DNA of 16,580 bases from Porphyromonadaceae bacterium UBA7203 (GTDB lineage: Bacteria > Bacteroidota > Bacteroidia > Bacteroidales > Muribaculaceae): contig DKUN01000009.1 of NCBI GenBank assembly GCA_002490725.1, positions 1-16,580 of the forward strand, written 5' to 3'. Every line of letters begins with the position of its first letter. Position 1 is the stretch's first letter. A model generated the notes under the pieces. The model saw only the letters and a program-made list of their open reading frames with translations, ran no database searches and was not told where the DNA came from. This document shows, piece after piece, positions 1 to 6,996 of this stretch. Made by a program: the position numbers and the translations under genes.

Positions 1-22
1 CATTTTTAGTGGACAGTAGTGA

Positions 23-748
23 TCGCAGCATACTCTTGACTTAGACTGGAAAAAGGTAGACAAAGCAGTAGCACTCGGGTATCTCTACAACCCGCAGACC
101 GGCATCCGTTCCGGTCAACTGAATAACATTGACGGCAACTGGGATGCCTCTGCTTCATATAGTTTTGACAAATCTCTGCGCAGTCTTCGCGGCGTCCGTT
201 TATCAACCACGACATCAGGGCTCTATGAACACAGCGTCGACATGTATGGCACTATAAATGCCGACATTATGACTGACATACCGCTGCGCACAGTCAACAC
301 CGTCACCGCCAAGGAAGACATCAGAATTGACTGGCAGAACGACCGACATAGGGCTTCGCTGTTTGGCGACGTCCGATTCAACCGATATTGGAGCAGCGAT
401 GTTGAATTCACTGACTTTTCCTCGTGGGTATATAACATCGGGGCTTCGGCCGTGATGAACCTTCCCTACGACTGGGGCATCTCAACCGACCTGGCACTTC
501 ACTGTCGCAGAGGGTTTGCCGACCGGAGGCTGAACACCACCGACCTGGTTTGGAACGCCCGCGTGAGCAAATCGATTTTGAAAGGCTCATTGATGTTCAT
601 TGTCGACGGCTTCGACCTGTTGCACCGGCTAAGCAAGGTAACGTACACCATCAACGCCCAGGCCCGCACCGAAACCGTATGTAATGTCATCCCTTCATAC
701 ATCATGTTCCACGTTCGCTGGAACTTCAACAAGCAGCCCAAGCGCTGA
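23..748 (+). CDS. C-terminal part of an outer-membrane beta-barrel (TonB-receptor-like) protein, 5' end missing or broken
   Basis: This is the last ~240 residues of an outer-membrane barrel protein closely related to the complete gene directly downstream. The last 95 residues match that paralog at roughly 60 positions by eye, including RLNTTD, LKGSL, GFDLL, RTETV and the shared tail FNKQPKR. Similarity continues upstream to about base 29 (LGYLYNPQTG against the paralog's QGYYYISSTG), well before the first in-frame ATG at 242, so 242 is not the natural start. The frame is closed by TAG at 17-19 and TGA at 20-22. Frame 3 is open over the first ~40 bases, so a frameshift near base 26 could also join the pieces. 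Either the gene is a damaged copy or there is a sequence error at the edge. Function is inferred from the family: a barrel with TonB-receptor-like architecture, ligand unknown. There is no SusD partner. Confidence 0.6.
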   Translation, partial: SQHTLDLDWKKVDKAVALGYLYNPQTGIRSGQLNNIDGNWDASASYSFDKSLRSLRGVRLSTTTSGLYEHSVDMYGTINADIMTDIPLRTVNTVTAKEDIRIDWQNDRHRASLFGDVRFNRYWSSDVEFTDFSSWVYNIGASAVMNLPYDWGISTDLALHCRRGFADRRLNTTDLVWNARVSKSILKGSLMFIVDGFDLLHRLSKVTYTINAQARTETVCNVIPSYIMFHVRWNFNKQPKR

Positions 749-794
749 ATGCAACATTTCTTGTGAGGAATAGTGCTGTTTCGGGAATTTGTTG

Positions 795-802
795 TAACTT
801 TA
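795..802 (+). promoter_or_regulatory. Probable -7 promoter element for the second barrel gene
   Basis: TAACTTTA matches the Bacteroidetes -7 consensus TAnnTTTG at all but the last base. No good TTTG (-33) box lies at the usual distance upstream, so this is a weak call. If it is real, transcription starts near 808, which places the ATG at 842 rather than the GTG at 773 as the translation start. Confidence 0.4.
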
Positions 803-841
803 CGGCTGATATTCACTAACCTCTCGACTCATCAATTCGTT

Positions 842-3787
842 ATGCACGGTCATCACAGTTCATTTTTGGCGTTATTGTTATGTTGCTTCGTTTGCTCAAC
901 GAGCGGCTTTGCCAAAGAGCGCAAACTACCTAAGAAATATACATTTCTGCTTGATGTGCGCGATAACCTGACACGCCGCCCTATCAGCATGGCCGATGTG
1001 CACGTGATTGAGAAAAGGGACTCGACGGAGGTTACGCACATCGGAATCACGCAAGACGGCGAGGCTCGGGTCATTGTTCCCGCCGGAAGTGACAAATACA
1101 CTATATCAGTGACCAAGCGCAACTTCGATGATAAGACACTGTGGCAGTACGAGAGTGAAAAATTCGAGTATGCGGTCAAAGACAAGTACAAAAGCACACA
1201 GATCATCGAGCCCATTTACCTTAAGCACCGGAAGTCCAGGCAATTGAACGAGGTGTCGGTCACGGCTTCGAAGGTGATGTTTTATTATAAGGGCGACACG
1301 TTGATTTACAATGCCGACGCGTTTGTGCTGGCCGAGGGTTCGATGCTCGACGGACTGATTTCACAGATGCCCGGCGTGGAGCTGAAGCGCAATGGCGAAA
1401 TCAAGGTCAACGGCAAGACGGTGTCGACCCTGCTTCTTAACGGCAAAGATCTCTTTAACGGCAACAATCAGCTGATGCTTGAAAACCTGGCAGCCTACAC
1501 GGTCAAGGATATCGCCGTTTATAACAAGACGGGGTTTGACAGTGAGGCGCTCGGCATTAACGCCGGCGACACCAGATATGTTATGGACGTGAGGCTTAAG
1601 CGAGAGTATCTGCATGGTTTTCTGGGGAATATCAGTGGCGGATACGGCACCGACAACCGCTATCGCGCAAAGTTGTTCGGCATGTGGTATTCCGAAAGCG
1701 TCGGCATGACGGCTTTCCTATCGAGCAATAATCTGAACAATGATGCTAGGCCGAAGCCCGGCTATTCCGACGGTTCATGGAGCAACACACAACCCTCGAC
1801 AGGCACCGGCTCTTATCATTCCGGCGGTCTGACCTACAACGCGGAGGGTCCTGACAGAAAATGGATGGTCAAGGGCGACGTCGCAGTCAGATACAATGAC
1901 GGCACGATGAGCCGGACGCAAAACACCGCAGTGCTCATTCCCGGCAACGAAATGTATCAGTACAGCCATAATGACACGCGCAGCAAAGATATATCGGTCA
2001 GCACGACCCACACTTTCAAGGCTTCACTATCCAAACGGGCCGTGCTGACTGTTCTGCCACAGTTTGAATACTCGCGCCGGAAATCAGAGGGCCTGGACAT
2101 ATCGGCTTCGTTCAATCAGGAAATCAAGGATATTTCGCGTTCAGTAATCGAGAGCACATACTCAGCCGACAACATGCTGACTTACAACCAGCATCTGCTC
2201 AACCGCGCAATTACGAGCAGCCTTGAGCGCAACAACCGCTTCAACTTCAAAGTCAACGGTTACTCGCTGATAAAACTGAGCCCCGCCGACGGACGCGCGA
2301 TGCTCACAGTCGGCGCCACGGCCAACATTGACAACCGGGGCATGGATTCGTACACATATCGTTGTCTTGATTTTACATCGGCTCCGGCGGAGAACTCATC
2401 ATTGCTCCAGCATAACGACAGCAATCCCTACAAAGATAGCGAATACAGGGGATATGCGAAGTTCTCACAGTCGTTTGACTTTCAGAATGTGCATCTAAGC
2501 ATTGTGGCTGATTATGACTATGCGCGCACCGAGCAAACCCGAACTTCGCAATTCTATCAGGAAGAGCGCCTGCTGGATTATCTCACGCCGTCGATACTCC
2601 CGGACTACAGCTCCTCCTTGCCGATAGATCCGGGCGAGAGCTATCGCAGTAGGCAATGGGAAAACCTCCATTCGCTTAATCCTTCAGTAACTATTCATAA
2701 CGGGTATGAGTCATACAAACCGCAATACGGAATGAGAATCAACGTGCCGATTGCGGTGTCTCACCGTGCACTGGATTATCACCGCGATGAGACTGACCAA
2801 TATCTCTCTTCAACTAAATTCCTGACTGACTTCAAGGCCTCAGTATGGTTCTCGTTGCAACAACAACAGCGTCGACGACTCTATCAGATAGATGTTGATT
2901 TCACCTCGTCGGTCAGACAACCTCAGATGCTTAATATGGTAAACGTTGTCAACGGCACCGACCCGTTGAATACAATTCTGGGGAATCCTGACCTCGCCAA
3001 TCCCCGTGTAAATACGGTGTCTCTCACTCTTTCCGCGCAGGGACGCAAACCGGTCCATTATCTCTCAATGTCATATACAACAATCAAAGACGCTATATCG
3101 CAAGGCTATTATTACATTAGCAGTACCGGGCAGAGAATCAGCAGGCCTTATAATGTTGACGGCAACCGTAACGCTAAGGCGTCATATAGAATATCGTGGT
3201 ATAAGATGGATAGATATAACCTGTCAAATGAACTTACAGGCGGCTATCAGTGCAGCCGTGAACTGATTGGCTCCATTGCCGGAACGACCGCCGAATTTGA
3301 CACCTCGTTGGCCCCACCGTCCAACAGGGTCGATAACCTGTCGGTGAGTGACCGCATCGAGGCCAACTTCAACTTCTCGGGCAAATACTCGTTGAAGGCC
3401 TTTGTCGACATGGGTCTGAGAAAATTCCGCAGCTTTGACGCCTCGTTGGGCAGCGACCTCACTTTCAATGGCAGCTATGGCGTGTCGACCATCCTGAACC
3501 TACCCCGCAACTGGGGACTGAACACTGACCTGACGCTCTACACCCGTCGCGGCTATCTTGACTCGCGGCTCAACACCACCGACGTGCTCTGGAACGGCCG
3601 GGTGACCAAATCGTTCCTCAAGGGCTCGCTGGTTTGCGCCATCGAGGGCTTCGACCTGCTGCGACAGCTCAGCAACGTTTCCTACACCGTCAACGCCCAG
3701 TATCGCACCGAAACCGTCACCAACGTCATCCCGGCCTACGTACTCCTCTCAGTCCAGTTCCGCTTTAACAAGCAGCCCAAGCGCTGA
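842..3787 (+). CDS. TonB-dependent-receptor-like outer-membrane beta-barrel protein (OMP_b-brl_3 type)
   Basis: An exported outer-membrane barrel protein of 981 residues. The frame is open back to a GTG at 773, but the ATG at 842 starts directly on a signal peptide (residues ~1-24, with the hydrophobic core FLALLLCCFVC, ending SGFA) and lies downstream of a possible -7 box, so 842 is preferred. After the signal comes a carboxypeptidase-regulatory-like beta domain (about 34-105). A plug-like domain (about 136-255) follows, with the family pattern NEVSV, GDTLIYNADAF, MPGVELKRNGEIKVNG and LLLNGKD. The rest is a barrel of about 720 residues. No SusD gene is adjacent, so it is not a typical SusCD nutrient pair, and the ligand cannot be inferred. 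It is the intact member of a tandem pair with the truncated copy upstream. A GC-rich hairpin follows the stop. Confidence 0.88.
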   Translation: MHGHHSSFLALLLCCFVCSTSGFAKERKLPKKYTFLLDVRDNLTRRPISMADVHVIEKRDSTEVTHIGITQDGEARVIVPAGSDKYTISVTKRNFDDKTLWQYESEKFEYAVKDKYKSTQIIEPIYLKHRKSRQLNEVSVTASKVMFYYKGDTLIYNADAFVLAEGSMLDGLISQMPGVELKRNGEIKVNGKTVSTLLLNGKDLFNGNNQLMLENLAAYTVKDIAVYNKTGFDSEALGINAGDTRYVMDVRLKREYLHGFLGNISGGYGTDNRYRAKLFGMWYSESVGMTAFLSSNNLNNDARPKPGYSDGSWSNTQPSTGTGSYHSGGLTYNAEGPDRKWMVKGDVAVRYNDGTMSRTQNTAVLIPGNEMYQYSHNDTRSKDISVSTTHTFKASLSKRAVLTVLPQFEYSRRKSEGLDISASFNQEIKDISRSVIESTYSADNMLTYNQHLLNRAITSSLERNNRFNFKVNGYSLIKLSPADGRAMLTVGATANIDNRGMDSYTYRCLDFTSAPAENSSLLQHNDSNPYKDSEYRGYAKFSQSFDFQNVHLSIVADYDYARTEQTRTSQFYQEERLLDYLTPSILPDYSSSLPIDPGESYRSRQWENLHSLNPSVTIHNGYESYKPQYGMRINVPIAVSHRALDYHRDETDQYLSSTKFLTDFKASVWFSLQQQQRRRLYQIDVDFTSSVRQPQMLNMVNVVNGTDPLNTILGNPDLANPRVNTVSLTLSAQGRKPVHYLSMSYTTIKDAISQGYYYISSTGQRISRPYNVDGNRNAKASYRISWYKMDRYNLSNELTGGYQCSRELIGSIAGTTAEFDTSLAPPSNRVDNLSVSDRIEANFNFSGKYSLKAFVDMGLRKFRSFDASLGSDLTFNGSYGVSTILNLPRNWGLNTDLTLYTRRGYLDSRLNTTDVLWNGRVTKSFLKGSLVCAIEGFDLLRQLSNVSYTVNAQYRTETVTNVIPAYVLLSVQFRFNKQPKR

Positions 3788-3792
3788 ATAAT

Positions 3793-3807
3793 CCGGGCAG
3801 CGCCCGG
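3793..3807 (+). terminator. GC-rich hairpin after the barrel gene, possible terminator
   Basis: CCGGGC (3793-3798) pairs perfectly with GCCCGG (3802-3807) around a 3-base loop, starting 5 bases after the stop codon of the barrel gene and before the next promoter. No run of T follows, so it may end transcription weakly or protect the 3' end of the mRNA. Confidence 0.4.
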
Positions 3808-3844
3808 CGTCAGAGCTCGCCATCGAAGGAAATGAAGCCGCAGT

Positions 3845-3873
3845 TTTGATTTCGGGAAAAATTTGTAATTTTG
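3845..3873 (+). promoter_or_regulatory. Bacteroidetes-type promoter for the oxidoreductase gene
   Basis: TTTG at 3845-3848 is followed after 17 bases by TAATTTTG at 3866-3873, a full match to TAnnTTTG. Transcription would start near 3880, giving a leader of about 23 bases before the ATG at 3903. Confidence 0.7.
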
Positions 3874-3902
3874 CAGTCGTGTTTTGACCCGACTAATGAC
3901 TA

Positions 3903-5243
3903 ATGACAAATTTCGAAACTACTCAACCGCGACCTTATAATATGGCTGAGGCTATCGCTGAAGCCAAACGCTGCCTTAACTGCAAAGCACCCCAATGTCG
4001 CAAGGGTTGCCCTGTCGGCAACCAGATTCCCGACTGGATTCACGAGCTGTCGCTCGGCAATCTCGGCAATGCCATGGCCATTATCAACACCCGCAGCAAC
4101 CTGCCGGCGGTGTGCGGTCGCGTGTGTGCCCACGAGCGCCAGTGCGAGGGCCACTGCGTTCTCGGCAAGAAGGGCGCCCACATCAACATCGGCAAGCTCG
4201 AGCAGTTTATTGCCGACTTTGACACGGCAATGAACCTGACGCACCTCGACACGGTGCAGAAAGACCGCGGCTCGGTCGCCGTCATAGGCAGCGGCCCGGC
4301 CGGCCTTACCGTGGCCGGCGAACTGGCCCGCCGCGGCTTCCGCGTGGAAATCTTCGAGATGGAACGTGAGGCAGGCGGCGTGCTCCGGTTCGGCATTCCG
4401 GAATATCGACTGCCAAAGAGCGTGGTCGACAGCGAAATCGACAAAATCAAATCGCTCGGCGTGCACATTACCTGCGGAGTCACCATTGGCCCCGACCTGA
4501 CGGTCGACGACCTGTTTGAGCGCGGCTTCGACGCCATATTCATGGGCACGGGTGCCGGCAAGCCTAAGCGCCTCGAAATCGAGGGCTCCGACATGGCCGG
4601 CGTGCGTCAGGCAATCTACTTTCTGCGCCGCGTGAGCCTGTTTAATGCGGGCCTGATCGAGCGCGACGAGGTGCCCGTTGAGCCGGGCGACCGCGTCTTC
4701 GTGGTCGGCTGCGGCAACACGGCCATGGATGCCGCCCGCACGGCTCTGCGCTTCGAGGCAGCCGAGGTCAACATAATCTATCACCGCGACGTTACGCGCA
4801 TGACGGCGCTGAAGTCGGAATATGACGACGCCGTGGCCGAGGGCGTAAAGTTTATCTGGAACTCGGCAATCACCCGAATCAACAGCGCCGACGGCCGGAT
4901 TATTTCACTGACCCTGAAAGACGACAATCACGAGTGGACCGTTCCGGCCGACAAGGTGGTCATGGCCGTAGGCAGCGGTCCGGCTGCCCGAATAGTATCG
5001 ACGTCGGAGGGCATCGAAACCGACGAATACGGCTATGTCGTTACCCGCACCACGGAACCCTACGGCATGTCGACGCGCAAGGGCGTGTTTGCCAGCGGCG
5101 ACGTGACCAACCGACCGGCCACGGTAGTCCATGCCATGGCCGACGCCAGGCTGGTTGCCGACGGCATCGAACAGTATGTCTCGGCGCTGCGCCTGATTCG
5201 CTCGCTCGAGTCCGAGAACCGCGAAGGCTCAGATATTGAGTAA
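3903..5243 (+). CDS. FAD/NAD(P)-dependent iron-sulfur oxidoreductase, glutamate synthase small-subunit-like
   Basis: A 446-residue cytosolic flavoprotein of the GltD/NfnB/PreT family, which passes electrons between NAD(P)H, FAD and two [4Fe-4S] clusters. The N-terminal ferredoxin-like part carries two cysteine sets: C24, C27, C32, C36 and C71, C75, C81, C85. The FAD-binding motif GSGPAG is at 129-134, followed by the typical GGVLRFGIPEYRLPK segment (158-172). The NAD(P)H-binding motif GCGNTAMD is at 269-276, and the C-terminal FAD motif GVFASGDV at 394-401. Length and motif order are normal for the family. No glutamate synthase large subunit or other partner gene is adjacent, so the electron acceptor is unknown; it may work with a subunit encoded elsewhere. 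The start at 3903 sits just downstream of a good promoter. The 3' end overlaps convergent aroB by 15 bases. Confidence 0.88.
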   Translation: MTNFETTQPRPYNMAEAIAEAKRCLNCKAPQCRKGCPVGNQIPDWIHELSLGNLGNAMAIINTRSNLPAVCGRVCAHERQCEGHCVLGKKGAHINIGKLEQFIADFDTAMNLTHLDTVQKDRGSVAVIGSGPAGLTVAGELARRGFRVEIFEMEREAGGVLRFGIPEYRLPKSVVDSEIDKIKSLGVHITCGVTIGPDLTVDDLFERGFDAIFMGTGAGKPKRLEIEGSDMAGVRQAIYFLRRVSLFNAGLIERDEVPVEPGDRVFVVGCGNTAMDAARTALRFEAAEVNIIYHRDVTRMTALKSEYDDAVAEGVKFIWNSAITRINSADGRIISLTLKDDNHEWTVPADKVVMAVGSGPAARIVSTSEGIETDEYGYVVTRTTEPYGMSTRKGVFASGDVTNRPATVVHAMADARLVADGIEQYVSALRLIRSLESENREGSDIE

Positions 5244-6275
5244 CGTGCGATAAAGGTCGAGCGCCGTCTTTATGGTGTCGGTGTCGGCTGTGCGGTCAAT
5301 CAGCGGTGTGCCCGGTTCGGAAAGCAGCGTAAAGTTGATTTTGTCGGCCGAGACGTTTTTCTTATCATGGCTCATCAGATCGAGCAGTCGCGGATAATCG
5401 TCGCACGTAATCGCCGGAGCCGGTGCATAGGCCTCGCGCAGCAGCGCCGCAAAAATCTGCAGTTCGGCCGACGGGAATCCCTCAAGCAAGTGGGCAATCA
5501 CCATTTCGACCAGCAATCCGTGGGCCACGGCAAAACCGTGGGGCACCGGCGCCTGACGCTCCATTGCAAGCGACTCGAAGGCATGGCCCGCCGTGTGGCC
5601 GAGGTTCAGGGCCTTGCGCAATCCCTGTTCGCGGGGGTCAATCTCGACTATGCGCCGCTTGACTCCGACATTCTCCTCGAGCAGAGGCAACAGCGCGTCG
5701 AGGTCGGCATCGACAATATCGAACGCAAGCAGGCGGCGATAAGTGTCGGCCGACGAAATCAGCCCGTGCTTAAGCATTTCGGCAAACCCGCTGCGCAGCT
5801 CGGCCGCCGGGAGCGTAGAAAAATAGCGGGTCGATATGATAACTGCGTCGGCCGCCGCAAAGGCGCCGATTTCATTTTTGAAGTGAAGAAAGTTAACGCC
5901 CGTTTTTCCGCCAACGGCCGCATCGACAGCCCCGAGCAGTGTGGTAGGCACGTTGATGAAACGGATGCCACGCTTGAACGACGCGGCGGCAAATCCGCCG
6001 ATATCGGTTATCATGCCTCCGCCGACGTTGATCAGCAACGAGCGGCGCGTAGCACCCGAAAGTGACAGCTCGCTCCAGATGTCGGCCAGCGAGTGCAGGT
6101 CTTTGTGCTCGTCGCCCGGCTGAATGGTTATCATTTTGGCGCCAAACGTGTTGAGTTCATTGCCAATTGCCTCTGTGTTGCTGTCGGTCAGTATGTAAAC
6201 CCGGTTAGGCGCTATTTCGGCCACAATTCCGGCAAGCTGCGCGGCAACGTCGTTGGTGAATATCAATCGCTGCAT
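5229..6275 (-). CDS. aroB: 3-dehydroquinate synthase
   Basis: Second enzyme of the shikimate pathway, converting DAHP to 3-dehydroquinate in the cytosol with bound NAD and a divalent metal. The 348-residue protein has the family signatures in order: the NAD-binding segment NVGGGMITD (83-91), PTTLLGAVDAAVGGKTGVN (110-128), GFAEMLKHG (163-171) with the metal-ligand glutamate E166, then KALNLGHTAGHAFES and VPHGFAVAHG, which supply the metal-ligand histidines. Length is typical. It is the last gene of the minus-strand cluster. Its ATG lies 13 bases inside the end of the HAD gene, which suggests translational coupling. No other aromatic-pathway gene is adjacent. The stop overlaps the convergent oxidoreductase gene. 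Confidence 0.95.
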   Translation of the reverse strand: MQRLIFTNDVAAQLAGIVAEIAPNRVYILTDSNTEAIGNELNTFGAKMITIQPGDEHKDLHSLADIWSELSLSGATRRSLLINVGGGMITDIGGFAAASFKRGIRFINVPTTLLGAVDAAVGGKTGVNFLHFKNEIGAFAAADAVIISTRYFSTLPAAELRSGFAEMLKHGLISSADTYRRLLAFDIVDADLDALLPLLEENVGVKRRIVEIDPREQGLRKALNLGHTAGHAFESLAMERQAPVPHGFAVAHGLLVEMVIAHLLEGFPSAELQIFAALLREAYAPAPAITCDDYPRLLDLMSHDKKNVSADKINFTLLSEPGTPLIDRTADTDTIKTALDLYRTLLNI

Positions 6276-6955
6276 AGTTCAATAAGCATTTCGGGTAAAC
6301 GGGCGGCACACTCGGGCATCGACGGGAAAACGAGGTCTGCTCCGGCGGCCTTGAGTGTTTCGAGGGGTATCGGGCCGGTAGCCACAGCTACGGTGAAGCA
6401 GCCGGCGCGGTGGCCTGCCTCGACGCCAAGCGGCGCATTTTCAATGACCACACACTCGTGCGGCTCCGCTCCGGCCAGGGCTGCCCCCTGCAGGAACGGA
6501 TCGGGAAACGGCTTGCCGCGCTTGACGTTGAGCGCCGTGACGCGACGTTCAACGGGGAATCGACCCGGAAAATCCTCGTCAAGACGGTCAAGCAGCGAGC
6601 CCTGGGCCGAACCGGTAACGAGAATGGTTGCGGGCTTCCAGGGAAGCGCGGCAACCGACTCTACCAGCCGGCTCGCTCCAGGCATAACCGACGGCCGAGG
6701 CTTGGAACGGAAAATCTCGGCCTTGCGCTCATAAAAGTCAGTTACCTCACGATCGGTGGCATCGCGGCCATACTTACGCTGAATGAGCATATTGACGGTA
6801 AACTTGCCTGTAGCCCCCTCGTAGAGATAAAACTCCTCGGGGGTGCACTCAATTCCATGTTCGCACACCATCTGATACCACGACGAGGCGTGGTTGGGCA
6901 TCGAATCATAGAGAGTGCCGTCCATATCGAACAAAAAAGCCTTTATCGCCTTCAT
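6263..6955 (-). CDS. HAD-superfamily phosphatase (beta-phosphoglucomutase-like)
   Basis: A 230-residue cytosolic hydrolase of the haloacid dehalogenase superfamily. Motif I is FDMDGTLYDS, with nucleophile D10 and acid/base D12. A helical cap domain (about residues 15-88) follows, then motif II T114 in LVTGS, motif III K148 in GKPFPDP, and the metal-binding motif IV around E172-N173 in VVIENAPLGVEAG. This layout fits the PGM/phosphatase subgroup that acts on small sugar phosphates or similar metabolites; the substrate cannot be read from sequence. It lies 41 bases after the AsmA-like gene and overlaps the aroB start by 13 bases. There is no promoter-like box in the 41-base gap, so it is probably co-transcribed with its neighbours. 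Confidence 0.88.
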   Translation of the reverse strand: MKAIKAFLFDMDGTLYDSMPNHASSWYQMVCEHGIECTPEEFYLYEGATGKFTVNMLIQRKYGRDATDREVTDFYERKAEIFRSKPRPSVMPGASRLVESVAALPWKPATILVTGSAQGSLLDRLDEDFPGRFPVERRVTALNVKRGKPFPDPFLQGAALAGAEPHECVVIENAPLGVEAGHRAGCFTVAVATGPIPLETLKAAGADLVFPSMPECAARLPEMLIELCSD

Positions 6956-6996
6956 ATATATTGCTATGTTTCAATCTTTTTTATACGTTTAAACTG

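Noticed and set aside
842..3787. SusC of a polysaccharide utilisation locus
   Set aside because: No SusD, glycoside hydrolase or regulator is nearby and the plug pattern fits the OMP_b-brl_3-like group better.
3893..3906. Tandem CTAATGA 7-mers giving an out-of-frame ATG at 3896 just before the oxidoreductase start
   Set aside because: The ATG at 3896 opens only a 14-codon frame; the repeat is too short to call as a regulatory leader peptide.
3900..4784. A 294-codon open frame antisense to the oxidoreductase gene
   Set aside because: It mirrors a GC-rich coding gene with intact cofactor motifs; its own translation is low-complexity Ala/His/Val-rich with no recognisable domain.
5228..5240. 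CTCA/TGAG inverted repeat at the oxidoreductase-aroB junction as a terminator
   Set aside because: A 4-bp stem with no T-run is expected by chance.
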